DNA from: Humulus lupulus
Taxonomy: Eukaryota > Streptophyta > Magnoliopsida > Rosales > Cannabaceae
Length of the DNA: 64,000 nucleotides
Direction: 5' to 3'
Assembly (NCBI RefSeq): GCF_963169125.1
Contig: NC_084802.1
Coordinates: 112,906,903 to 112,970,902 of the forward strand
The translations under genes and the position numbers were made by a program. Below are positions 25,203-36,806 of this stretch, piece by piece (position 1 is the stretch's first letter; each line of letters begins with the position of its first letter). The notes beneath the pieces were generated by a model. It was not told the DNA's origin and searched no databases. It worked only from the letters and a program-made list of their open reading frames with translations.

Positions 25203-26699
25203 AATTTAGGTAGTGGAGGTTATTAGTAGAAAACCTCACAAACAAGAAAATAAAAACCTTAAGAATTGATAATGGTCTTGAATTTTTCGATAATGACTTG
25301 ACATTTATTGTCAAAATAATGGGATACAAAGGCAACAAGCTGTTAGGCTCACACCCCAACAAAATGGGTTAGCAGAAAGAATGAATAGGACTTTACTTAA
25401 TAAATCTAGGTGCATGCTTATAAATTCTTGTCTTTCTCATGGATTTTGGGGAGAGGTTGTTTTGAGAGCTGCCTATATGATAAATAGGTGTCCCTCAAGT
25501 GCTACTGAGTTCATAACACCCAAAGAGAAATGGTTTGGTAAACTACCAGACCTGTCGAACTTAAGAGTCTTTGGTCGTGCAGCATATGCACATCAAAGCA
25601 TTGGAAAGTTAGAACCTATAGCTCTTATGTATTTCTAGGATATCCAAAAGGTGTTAAAGGATATAGGTTGTGGGTAAAAGAAAAGGGTGGTTTTAAGACT
25701 ATGATAAGTAGGGATGTAATATTTCAAGAAAATAATTTTCCTTGTTTATCAAGTACTCACCAAACTGTAGGTACATCATACAATACTAACCATGCAAGTA
25801 TTATTCTCACGAGACAACCTGATCCTATTCGGGTGGAACCAGAACCACAAGAACCTGATATAAATCAGGTGGAACCAGTTGAAACTCAAGTGGAACCAGC
25901 CGAAACAAAAGTTATAGAGGGTCATGTGAATGATCAAGAAATGACTAAACCAGAAGAAAATATTCAGAACCAAGATGACAATCTCACAGATTATTAACTT
26001 GTTCATTATATAGAACAGAGAGTACCAAAGCCAAATCAAAAAATATAGTTTTAATATTTGGAATGAAAACTTAGAATATGCTTTTATGAGTGATTTGGAG
26101 TCAAAGAGATCAGAACCACGGTCCTATAAAGAAGTTGTACAGGTTCAAGATTCAAAATTATGGATAAAGGCCATGGAAGAAGAGTTGAACTCGCTGGAGA
26201 ATAATAACACTTGGACACTAGTAGCAAGACCTAAAGGTAAAAATATTTTAGCTTGCAAATGGTTGTATAAGTTAAAAGGACACAGTAAGGGAGAACCTGT
26301 CAGGTACAAGGCTCGGCTAGTGGGTAAAGGGTTCACTCAAAAGAAGGGTATAGACTTTAATGAGATATTCTCCCTTGTGGTTAAGTACAAAACCATAAGG
26401 ATAATGTTATCTCTTGTAACTCCGTATGATATTGAAGTAGATAAAATGGATGGCGCTACATCATTTCTAATGGGGAACTAGAAAAGCAAATCTATATGGA
26501 ACAGCCTAAGGGGTTTGTCAAGAAAGAGGCGACTAATATGGTATATAAGCTTGTAAAATCACTGTATGGACTTAAGCAATCACCTAAACAGTGGAACAAG
26601 ATATTCAATTCATTTATGACTAAGCAAGGTTTCAACAGGAGCAATTTTGACACATGTATGTACTACAAAGGTAATCAGATTTGATACAACCACATACCT
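25203..26699 (+). pseudogene. Copia pol: integrase C-half and N-part of reverse transcriptase
   Basis: It starts inside the integrase core: TLRIDNGLEF near 25255, then PQQNGLAERMNRT after a frameshift near 25350-25380, and the FWGEVVLRAAYMINR block (25447). The GKLPDLSNLRVFGRAAYAH segment and a Glu/Pro-rich linker follow (25800-25990). RT follows from about 26120: WIKAMEEELNSLENNNTW, then KARLVGKGFTQKKGIDF (26310) and KSLYGLKQSPKQWN (26550). Frameshifts or stops occur near 25635, 25995 and 26480. It ends at the solo-LTR insertion. The order integrase before RT is diagnostic of Ty1/copia. The lineage is uncertain, perhaps Tork. Confidence 0.85.
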
Positions 26700-27103
26700 T
26701 GTAACGACCCAAATTTGCTAATAAGGCTTAAGGGCCTTGATTAGTGTGCCTCGAGGGCATAATGGGAATCATGTGTGATTTTAATGAGTAAGATGCATGA
26801 TTATGATTTAAAGCATGTTATATGACTACTTGAATATTTGAGATGCATGACTATGTGTATTAGTATGCATGTAGGCCCTGATTAGGTTAGAAGGGCATAA
26901 TCATAATTTTGGCCATTATGGGCCTAACTGCTTTGATATATGTGATAATTGTCGAGACCACATTATTATGTGGATATATCTGTGATCTGTGACTCGAGAC
27001 GATCCTAGTGAGCAATGTAGCGAGAAAGTCATGACGGGGAATTATACCCGGCTCGGGGGGAGCCTAGGGGTATAAATAGGAATTTAGTGAGTATATTGGA
27101 GTC

Positions 27104-27846
27104 TGTTGACGCGGTTCTTTGCCAACAGGTAATTAAGAAAAGAAGAGAAATGAATTAGTGCTTAAGTTGAACCGAAATAGATAAATGATCTTCGAAATGA
27201 AATGGTGACTCAAAATACGTTTTTTAAGTGGTTCAAAAGTTAAAATCCTTCTACTCTACTAGTCAGTATTATTGCTATATACTGGGTATTTGATTACAGG
27301 ACGTTTCTTACAATCGAGAATCCAACCTCTATTAACTCCCAAGGTCTCCATATTTATAGGAGAAGGCACCTAGGAGTTGGTAAGAAGGTCATCCCGTGAC
27401 CTTCTTACCTATCATGTCAACTCTGTGACATTCATGATTAATTCCTATACCTGACACATAAGTGTGGTCAAATCAATAGGTAAGGGGATAATGGGCCGCA
27501 CGGCCCAACCCAATCGTGGGTGTCTGAATACGCATGTTCCTGCTGCGTGTCCGAGAAGTCAGGGGTATATCAGACACGTGATGTCTGATATATGCACGTT
27601 TATCTTGCGTGATTGACTTTATAAAAGGTCATATCATCCAACTCCAGCTCGCACCACGAGCTGCATGCTTCCCTCGACCTGCGGCCTTCAGAGTCCAGAC
27701 CCAGTCCTTAAGCAATATTGGCGAACCCTTAGGTTGCCTTGAGCTAAGGAGGTAGGATCTTACGAAGGCAGCTCCGATCTTGGGGATGTCCACGTGGTAG
27801 TCATGATTAGGCCGTATCTCAGCTCGTGGGAAAATCAGGGCGTACA
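27104..27846 (-). repeat. 3' LTR of Tat element 1 (743 bp)
   Basis: It is TG...CA bounded and near-identical to 39058-39812. A symmetric TTTATAAA near 27610 could act as TATA element on either strand. Confidence 0.93.
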
Positions 27847-27860
27847 TCTGCCCCCCAAGC
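27847..27860 (-). other. Polypurine tract of Tat element 1
   Basis: On the minus strand GCTTGGGGGGCAGA directly precedes the 3' LTR. It is the expected plus-strand primer. Confidence 0.8.
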
Positions 27861-28111
27861 CTTTGCTCGTGGTATACGACGTCGTGTAGGGCCACAGTAA
27901 GGGCTTTTAGGCTTCCCCGTGAACTCTTCATATTCCATATTCTACGCAGGCGCCGAATACGTGGAACATCGTGGTTGGTGGCGGTACGTCTTCCGAGAAC
28001 CGCATTATATGGCCTAGCCTATGCCCAGTCGCTGTTTTATCTTTCGAGTGGAGGGCCTTGGATCCCACATCAGGGCAATCCAACGACCCTCTTCACGTGA
28101 CCCTTCACGCA

Positions 28112-28119
28112 TATAAAAA
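28112..28119 (+). promoter_or_regulatory. TATA box for the antisense gene of Tat element 1
   Basis: TATAAAAA in the context GCATATAAAAAGGGGTGG is followed by a CT-rich leader (TTTTCCTCTTCTTCTCTCTC). It lies outside the LTR and reads toward the antisense gene. The same octamer occupies the same place in Tat element 2 (51789). Confidence 0.7.
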
Positions 28120-28139
28120 GGGGTGGCAACCCTACGCAC

Positions 28140-31100
28140 GGGCCACCCGTTCATTTGAAATTTTCCAGAAATTTTCCTCTTCTTCTCTCTCCATCTTCAA
28201 GAGAAAAAACCCTTTTCTTCCCGACCGCCATTCCTAACGTTCAAGAAGTTCAGGCGCAGAGACTCCTTCGAAGCCTTGGAACCAACTGCTCCGACGAAGC
28301 CCCAACCTAGGCGATATCCTCACCCACTTCCCAGCCAAACACTCTGTAAGTCTCCTGACTATGCATGTTTCGAAATTATTTTTTACTGTAGCTTAGGTAA
28401 ATATTTACTGTAGCCACATGCAAGGGTTTGCTGGGTTTTGTGGGAATGAAGGGTGAAAGCCTTTTAGGTTAAGGTATCTTTGCAGTAGAAACCCGTTTAG
28501 GAACATGGTTTACAGGATGCATTTTCTGGGGAAAATTTCTGGGTAGGATTTTTGGGATATTAGTTCAAAATATCTAGTATTTTGGTTGCAAAACCGGGTA
28601 GCTTAGGGGACACGCTTCACAGGCGGTTTTGCCTTTCTTGCCTATTGGAACTTTCCCTCCAAGGAAAAATTCTAACCTGACCCTCCTGACACACGAATTC
28701 CGAGTAATTGGGGATTTGTTGGGAGCACAGGCGCGTATTCTTAGAACCGCGTGGTCTCACTCTCCGCGAGCTGGGCTTACCTCAGCTCGTGTCAAGGAAA
28801 CAGATTGTTCTCCATTTTTAAGTCGCCCTCTTCTAAAATTTCTTCTTTTTGTTCGCTAGGCGATCAGATGGGACCACAGAAGAACGCTCCCAAGAAACCT
28901 GTAGGCAGCTCGTCCTCCCGTCAGGACAAAGGAAAGGAGGTGATGGCCGAATCTCCAATCCCCAACTTCGGGCCAGCGGTGGAACGGGAGCTCGAGGTGG
29001 ATCCTGACGCGTTCTTTGAGGCGAAAAGGATCGTCTCAAAGATTGCCGACTAGGCGAAGGTCAACAAAATATTCCTCTCCCACAACATCGGGCTGGGGAG
29101 AGCATCAGTGATTGCCTGACCTCCCGCAGAGGGCGAGTGGAGCTGCGCGCCGCTTGACGAGGCATTCGCGGCCTGGAGCGACGAGCATTTTAAGGCGGGG
29201 GCCTTCCTCCCGTTGGATCAGTATTTTGCTGACTTCCTTAATTACGTGAAGTTGGCCCCATTCCAGCTCCCCCCCCCCCCCCCCAACTCTTATCAGTTGT
29301 TGGCAGGGTTGAAATATTTATTCTTGAAACAGGAGTCGGAGGTCCCCACTCCTGCAGATATTTTGTACTTTTTCTGCCTCAAGACCAGTCCGAACCAGCG
29401 GGGGCGAGGCGACGAGTTTTATTACTTAACTCGGTTCCCTAACACGGCAGTGGTCATCGAGCTACCCAGCCACCCCAACGACTTCAAAGATCAATTCTTT
29501 ATGTCGACGGGGTTCCGAAACTGCGAGCTCCACTACTTTAATCGTCCTCGTAAGTGCTTTTCAACCTTAGCTTGTAAGTTAAGTATCGTTTAGCTCCTCC
29601 TGTATCCTTTTCTGACTCAGGTTAATTCTGCAGCCATCTTCGCGAGGACAGAGAAATTTGAGACCCTCAGGGCCCAATACGAGAAACTGGCGAGCTTGCC
29701 CCCCAGTGAAAAGGATTATCGTGTGCTCATGACAGACGAGACGATGGTGGCCTGCAAGCTGATCTTTCAAAATCAGACTCTGAACCTAAGGAGGTCCCGG
29801 GCGCTTCCCCCAGCTCGCGATACCAGACCTATCATCGTGGAGGAGGTCGCGGGGTACGAAGATGAGGAGGACGAGGTTCCCCTTGTGAGGATCAGGAAGC
29901 GGGCGCTGGAGGTCGCCCAGAGAACGGACGAGGAGAGGATCCGGTCCGGAGCAGCTGCGGGTCCTTCTTGCCAAGGTAACCCTTACATGTTTAGGAATTT
30001 AGATAGGGCCATTGCCGACCCCCGGCTAGCTAGGTTCAATCCCAGACAGCTTGTCCAACGTCACCGAAGTGATCCGGACCTGGATACAACCCTGCTTCAC
30101 TGTGTCGACCAGCTCGTGATGGATGACCAAGATAGCCGACCTAGGGGTACCGTAGTCGTAGATAACACCCTAGCCTTTAGGTCGATCTTATTTGAGGAGT
30201 ATGGGACCAACCTTCGGTCATGGCCATCACTCCGGAGGGGTGCCGTAGCTCCGGGGCTTAGGCAATATGTAGAAGAATCTAGCCCGGAACCAGAGTCGGA
30301 TCTAGAACTTGCGCCAGCTCGGGAAATAATCGACTTAGATTCTCCCGCAGGAGCTCCGGGGCTGATGGTCGTAACCATAGGTTCTTCTTCTAGCTCGGGG
30401 GGTAGGATCCCTTTTAGTATATATATACTTGAATTTCTCATTGCTTTTGTTTTTGAATGGCTGTTAACTTGTGTACTAACCATATCTTTGTTTTGACAGA
30501 AGAGATGTCTCAGCCCGATGGGAGTCTGCGAGCTGCGTTCACCGGGGGGAATCCCTCAGCTGGGGCCTCTGGGCCCAAAATGAAGAAGCCCCGGACCTTT
30601 AAGAAAACCGCCAGGACCCCAACCAAGTCTCCTGCAAAGGAGAAGGAGCAACCCTCAGCCGGCCAGGTCGTGGAAACTGTTCCTCCGGCTGCTGGGGGGA
30701 GCAACATGCCCCCACCCCCTCCGCGAGCTCCGACCCTTGTCTGGGACACAGGGGCGGAGCCCGGGACTTCGGCCATTTCAACCTCCGAGGTGCGCATCCC
30801 GGTTGATCCCCAGGACCTGGAGAAGATTCCAGAGGCCTTCCGGGGAACGGTGTATGAGTCGGCGAACTATGCCATCAGCCACATATACAAGTTCAACGAG
30901 AAGGAGCTCAGGACCATTGAAACCAGGAGCCTGGTGGGCGTGTTGGAGTCTTCATTGGGCATGGCCCTAACGGTAAGCTAACCTCAACCTTTTATGGTTT
31001 TTGATTATTACACCTCGCCTTGTTTTTCCTTCCTCCCTTCTCTTCTTTTTTTTTGTTCCAAGGCATGTGCCTCTCCGTTTTCATAGAGCGTCGTTGCCCT

Positions 31101-31557
31101 TCATCAGAGCATCGCCAGGACCAAGGCTCAGCTCGAGGAGATGAGGAGCAAGCACCAGGCGGTGGTGGCCAGCCACCAGACCTCCTTGCAGGCGGCCACG
31201 GATGCTCTGGCGACCGCACAGGCCGAGCTGAAAGAGACTCGTCCCAAGCTTCAAGAGCTCGAGACCGCCCTCGCCACTACGCGGGCAGACCTAGATACCG
31301 CGAAGGCAGAGGCCAAGGCCGCCCTGGCGGCCGAGCGGGAAACTTCAGACGCCACCATGGAAGACATGTTCTACCATTGCTGGGCCTATAACTAGGATGC
31401 TGACTTCTCCTTCCTGGCAGCGGCCGTCTGGGAGCCCTTGCTGGAGAAGTTCAAAGCTCGCCTCGATAAAGAAGCGCCCTCCGAGGTTGGGGAAGGCTCT
31501 GGCGCAGCTGAGAAGGGCGAGACGGCGACCTCCAAGGGGCCAACTGGCGGAGCTTAG
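28140..31557 (+). pseudogene. Antisense gene of Tat element 1: Transposase_28-type plus coiled-coil protein
   Basis: The inferred exons are a 5' UTR exon ending 28345, then 28860-29549, 29634-30401, 30500-30972 and 31087-31557. All introns are GT-AG and all junctions keep frame (phases 1, 1, 0). The start is ATG 28868 (MGPQKNAPKKP). Residues about 110-225 (for example LLAGLKYLFLKQESEVPTPA) resemble the Pfam Transposase_28 'putative gypsy type transposon' family. The middle is acidic, then basic and proline-rich (KMKKPRTFKKTARTPTKSP, possibly nuclear localising). The end is an Ala/Glu/Lys coiled coil. Total length is about 800 codons. Three premature stops (TAG 29051, TGA 29117, TAG 31393) each look like a C-to-T change. 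A 16-base C run (29269-29284) is in coding sequence. Antisense ORFs are known in Tat elements; function is unknown. Confidence 0.75.
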
Positions 31558-31710
31558 GGCCTTCCTCTTTGTGCCCTTTTCTTGAATATTTTTAAATTTT
31601 TCTGTGTAACTTCTGCATGAGGTGCTTACACCTCGAGACAATTTAACTATCAATTTTATTTTTTATTGATTTACTGCCATTTGCCTCTACACATTTAAGT
31701 TACTATTTTG

Positions 31711-32535
31711 AAAAACTTAGTTCGCGTTAATCTTTATCTATATCTCGAGCTCTTTAGGAAGAACAACGATCAATAGATTTAAATCAACTTCTAAGTTTTA
31801 TGACCTGGTTATATCCAGGAACTTCATTTGAAAACTTAGTTCGTGTTAATTTTTATCAATATCTCGAGCTCTTTAGGAAGAACAACGATCAATAGATTAA
31901 ATCAACTTCTAAGTTTTATGACCTGGTTATATCTAGGAACTTAATTTGAAAACTTAGTTCGTGTTAAGTTTTATCAATATCTCGAGCTCTTTAGGAAGAA
32001 CAACGATCAATAGATTTAAATCAACTTCTAAGTTATATGACCTGGTTATATCCAGGAACTTAATTTGAAAACTTAGTTCGTGTTAATTTTTATCAATATC
32101 TTGAGCTCTTTAGGAAGAGCAACGATCAATAGATTTAAATCAACTTCTAAGTTTTATGACCTGGTTATATCCAGGAACTTATTAATTTGAAAACTTAGTT
32201 CATGTTAATTTTTATCAATATCTCGAGCTCTTTAGGAAGAATAACGATCAATAGATTTAAATCAACTTCTAAGTTTTATGACCTGGTTAAATCCAGTAAC
32301 TTAATTTGAAAACTCAGTTCGTGTTAATTTTTATCAATATCTCGAGCTCTTTAGGAAAAACAACGATCAATAGATTTAAATCAACTCCTAAGTTTTATGA
32401 CCTGGTTAAATCCAGGATAGGACTTAGTTCGTGTTAATCCTTACCAATATCTCGTGTTTTTTAAGAAAAACAACGATCAATCGATATGAATCAACTTCTA
32501 AGTCATTAAGGCGACCTGGTTATATCCAGATACCA
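31711..32535. repeat. Tandem array of about seven 119-bp units
   Basis: Units begin AAAACTTAGTTCGTGTTAAT at 31712, 31831, 31949, 32068, 32190 and 32309, with a shortened last unit near 32421. Each contains TATCTCGAGCTCTTTAGGAA and ATGACCTGGTTATATCCAGG, the last holding the small palindrome CCTGGTTATATCCAGG. The array sits between the antisense gene and pol. Such variable 3' arrays are typical of Tat/Ogre-like elements. Confidence 0.92.
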
Positions 32536-32547
32536 TATGCCCCCAAG
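32531..32547 (-). other. Second polypurine-like tract, between pol and the array
   Basis: On the minus strand this reads TTACTTGGGGGCATATGG. It resembles the tract next to the 3' LTR (GCTTGGGGGGCAGA). Equivalent motifs occur at the same relative position in the other two Tat units (50371-50386 and 57622-57637). Confidence 0.5.
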
Positions 32548-32672
32548 TAACTGGGAAAGGTTCTTTCGTGGTTACTTTATATTACACTTGAAAACATGTA
32601 CAAATATAAACAAAAAGTTGACTCTCATTGCTTAATACATAAAAAAATGTCCTTTTAGGCCTTACAAGTGAA

Positions 32673-35600
32673 TCATTGATAATATCTCTTCAAATGGATG
32701 GCGTTCCAAGTCCGTGGGACTACCTCTCCATCAAGACGAGCTAACTTATAAGTTCCCTCCTTAATGACCTCGATGACTTGATATGGTCCTTCCCAGTTCG
32801 GTCCCAAGACTCCATCTTTGGGGTCCTTACTGGCCAAGAAAACTCTCTTGAGGACCAGGTCGCCAACGTTAAAGGCGCGATTTTTGACTTTTGAGTTGAA
32901 ATAACGAGTGATCTTCTGCTGATAATGGGCGAGCTAGAGTTGCGAATCTTCTCGTCTTTCATCAATCAAGTCTAAGGAAGTGCGAAGAAGCTCGTGGTTG
33001 CGATCCTGGTCGTATGACTGGACCCTATGCGAAAGCACCTTAATTTCCACGGGGAGGACTGCCTCACTCCCAAAGGTCAAGCAAAAAGGAGTATGACCCG
33101 TAGGAGTCCGATGCGAGGTCCGGTATGCCCAGAGAACCTGGGGGAGCTGTTCTGGCCAGACTCCCTTCGCCTCGTCTAGTCTCTTCTTGAGGCTCGCCTT
33201 GAGAGTCTTGTTGACAGCCTCGACCTGGCCGTTCGCCTGAGGATAGGCCACGGAGGAGAAACTTTTCACAATTCCGTACCTTTAGCAAAATTCGGTAAAC
33301 AGGTCGCTGTCGAATTGAGTCCCATTGTCGGAAACAATCTTCTTGGCCAGCCCAAATCGGCAGATAATGTTCTTAACCATGAAGTCAAGGACTTTTTTGG
33401 AAGTTATCGTTGCCAAAGGTTCTGCCTCAGCCCACTTCGTAAAGTAGTCGATGGCCACCACAGCGTAGCGGACCCCGCCTTTTCCAGTAGGGAGGGCGCC
33501 AACCAAGTCGATCCCCTAAACTACAAACGGCCATGGGGAAGAGATCATCTTCAGCTCGACTGGGGGAGCTCGGGCAACAGTGGCGAATCGCTGGCACTTG
33601 TCACAGTTTTTCACGTATGAGATCGAGTCTTTGGACAGAGTTGGCCAGTAATAACCTTGCCTCAGGACCTTTAAGGCCAAGCTTTGCCCCCCAGTGTGAT
33701 CTCCGCAAAAACCCTCATGCACCTCCTGCAGGATGACCTGTGCTTCGCCTGGAAGAACACATCGTAGGAGAGGTAGGGAGTGCCCATGTCAGTATAACAC
33801 CCCATCTGCTATAGTATACCTGGGAGATTGATACAGAACTCGCTGCGCATCATTACGCCCTTCACGTAGCTTCCCCTCGATGAGATACTCAAGGATGGGA
33901 GTCATCCAGGTCGGCCTGGCGAAGATCATCTCAACCTCCGCCCTAGCTTCCTCTATACTTGGTTTCTCCAAGAATTCTACCGGCACTAACCTCAAGGTTT
34001 CCGTCTCCCCAGAGGTGGTGAGCTTGGCAAGAGCGTCTACGTTGGCGTTCTGCTCCCGAGGTATCTGCTCGATCGAGCCTCGCCCGAACGCGGACAGCTA
34101 AACCTTCACCTTTGCCAGATAGGCGGCCATCTTGGGGCCTCGTGCTTGAAACTCGCCCAGAACTTGGTTTACCATGAGCTGGGAGTCACTGAAGCACTAG
34201 ACGGAGCTCGCCCTTAGCTCCTGGGCTATCCTTAGCCCTGCCAGCAAAGCTTCGTACTCGGCCTCGTTGTTGGAGGCCTTGAATCTGAACCTCAGCGCCG
34301 AGTGGAATCTATGTCCTTCAGGGGATATCAAAATGATTCCAGCCCCGGAGCCGTTCTCGTTGGATGAACCATCCACGAATATCCTCCACGATGCCTGGGC
34401 CGAGGCGACCTCGGGTGAGTCCTCGGCAGAATCCTCCCGGAATCCTATGCATTCGGCTACAAAACCGGCCAGGGACTGACTCTTTATAGCAGTTCACGGA
34501 GTGTACAGAATCTCGAACTGGCTGAGTTCGATTGCCCACTTTAACAAGCGTCCCGATGCTTCAGGTTTTTCCAAAACCTGCCTTAAAGGCTGATCGGTCA
34601 TGACGTGTATTGAGTGGGACTGGAAGTACGGCCTGAGCTTTCGCGAGGCCGTGATAAGGTAGAACGCCAATTTCTCCATCAACGGGTACCGGGATTCAGC
34701 TCCGAGAAGTCTCTTGCTGATGTAGTAGACTGGCTTCTGAATCCGGTCTTCGTCCCGGACCAATACGGCACTGGCTGCATCCTCCGTGACAGCTAGGTAG
34801 AGAAAAAGAGGCTCTCCTGCTTCTGGCTTGGACAGTATGGGTGGCTCGGCCAGATGTGCCTTCAGGTCGAGGAAAGCGCTTTCGCACTCTTCTGTCCACT
34901 CGAACTTCTTATTTCCTCGGAGCAGATTGTAGAACGGCAAACACTTATCGGTGGACTTGGAAATAAACCGATTGAGGGCTGCCACTCTTCCTGTTAGGCC
35001 TTGGACATCTTTGCGCGACTTGGGTGAGGGAAGCTCGAGCAACGATCTGATCTTGTCGGGGTTCGCCTCGATTCCTCGGGTATTGACGATAAAACCCAGG
35101 AATTTTCCCGATGCAACTCCAAAAGTGCACTTCTGTGGATTTAGCCTCATGCCATACTCCCGTAGTATCTTGAAGCATTCCTCCAGGTCGGAAACATGGT
35201 TATCGACAGTCTTTGACTTGACTAGCATGTCATCAACGTACACTTCCATGTTTTTTCCGATCTGGTCTGCGAATATTCTATTCACCAACCTTTGATACGT
35301 AGCTCCGGCGTTCTTCAATCCGAAGGGCATGACCTTGTAACAATAAACGTTAGTCGGGGTCATGAAAGTGGTGTGCTCCTGGTATGCCGGATTCATGGCT
35401 ATCTGATTGTAGCCTGAGTACGCATCCATAAAGGAAATGAGCTCGTGCCCCGCCATGGCATCCACCAACTGGTCAATCCTTGGCAATGGAAAACAATCCT
35501 TGGGGCATGCTTTATTCAGGTCGGAGAAGTCGATGCAGGTCCGCCATTTCCCGTTGGGCTTCGGGACCAGCACAGGGTTGGCCACCCAGATTGGAAACTT

Positions 35601-36806
35601 GGCTTCACGGATAAAGCCGCATTTTTTGAGCCGGGCTACCTCTTCCTCCAAGGCTTCAGCCCGGGTTGTTCCTAGGCGTCTCTGCTTCTGGGACTTTGCC
35701 GGAACGCTTTTATCCAGATGAAGTGTGTGCATGATGATACTCGGGCTGATTCCCACCATGTCCTCGTGTGACCACGCAAACACATCCAGGTTATCCCGCA
35801 GAAATCTGATCAGCTCCGCCTTCCTCTCGCTGCAGAGGTTTTTTCTGAGATTGACCATCCGTGATGGCTTCTGCGGATCAATGTTTACTTCCTCGAGCTC
35901 CTCAATAGCTTGGAGCTCGGATCTGTCCTCGCCTATTCGGGGGTCAATATCCTCACTTAAGACGACATTTTCCCCTTCGGCGCTTTGAGATTTTTCAATC
36001 TCAGGACCAACCAAGGGGTCTCGAGATTCCTCTTCACCACTTTGGATGGCCATTGCCAGCTGCCCGGGTTTCGATTTTCCCTTCATGGAAATGCTGTAGC
36101 ATTCCCTGGCAGCGAGATGATCGCCACGGACAGTGCATATTCCTATGGAAGTAGGAAACTTCATCGCGAGGTGGCGAATGGACGTGATGGCCTCAAAAGC
36201 TATGAGCGCAGGTCGTCCCAAAATTGCGTTGTACGCAGTGGAGCAGTCGATGACCACGAACTCGAGGAGTTTGGAGACTGTCCGAGGTCCTTCCCCCAGG
36301 GTGATCACCAGCTCGATAGTCCCTATAGCCGCTGATCCTTCTCCCGAAAAACCATATAGCATCATGGAGGTCGCCTTCAGCTCGGCGATAGTCAAACCCA
36401 TCTTCTCTAATGTGGACCGGAATAGGAGGTTCACCGAACTCCCATTGTCGATCAGCACCCTCCTAACCCTCCGATTAGCGAGCTGAACGGCTACCACCAG
36501 AGGGTCATTGTGCGGGAGTTGGACATGGCCCGCATCTTCTTCTGTAAAAATGATCGGTTGCTTTTCCAATCGATGTTGCTTTGGTAGGCGCTGCTCCGGG
36601 ACGAACTCTTCTCCATTGTGCGCCTTAAGCTCGTTCACGTACCTCTTCTGGGCACCCCTGCTCATGCCAGCCATATGCGGACCTCCAGAGATGGTGGATA
36701 TCTCCCCTCCTACCACGGGAGGGGGGACATCCTGATCTATCCGAGACCCGGGCTGACTGGCCGGGACTTCCGGAGGAGGTCGACTTGCTGGAACCCTATT
36801 CCGCAC
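32673..36806 (-). pseudogene. Tat element 1 pol: protease, RT, two RNase H, integrase
   Basis: A 770-codon frame (34494-36806) holds the aspartic protease (VLIDNGSSVNLLF) and the RT (CIDFSDLNKACPKDCFPLPR, then YVDDMLVKSK). It also holds the usual RNase H (FLYLAVTEDAASAVL, SKRLLGAESRYPLMEKL). Beyond the stop at 34494 the same frame continues with a second, archaeal-type RNase H (FVDGSSNENGSGAG; NNEAEYEALLAGL; about 34100-34420). The integrase follows: zinc-binding H-H-C-C (EGFCGDHTGG...CDKCQRF), the core with GIDLVGALPTGKGG, VSDNGTQFDS and QANGQVEAVN, and a C-terminal part ending HLKRYYQ with stop at 32673. Dual RNase H is a Tat hallmark. Stops at several sites include CGA-to-TGA, TGG-to-TAG and CAG-to-TAG types. 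The first codon of the frame is not a true start: it continues from gag. Confidence 0.88.

Noticed and set aside
28868..31557. Reading the plus-strand ORFs as an ordinary host gene between transposons
   Set aside because: They lie between LTRs that share a target duplication and recur at the same place in two other Tat units, so they belong to the element.
31711..32535. CRISPR-like or satellite array
   Set aside because: Units are full-length tandem repeats with no spacers, inside a eukaryotic retroelement.
35437..36486. Plus-strand ORFs across Tat element 1 pol
   Set aside because: They are shadows of the minus-strand protease/RT frame, which has clear motifs.
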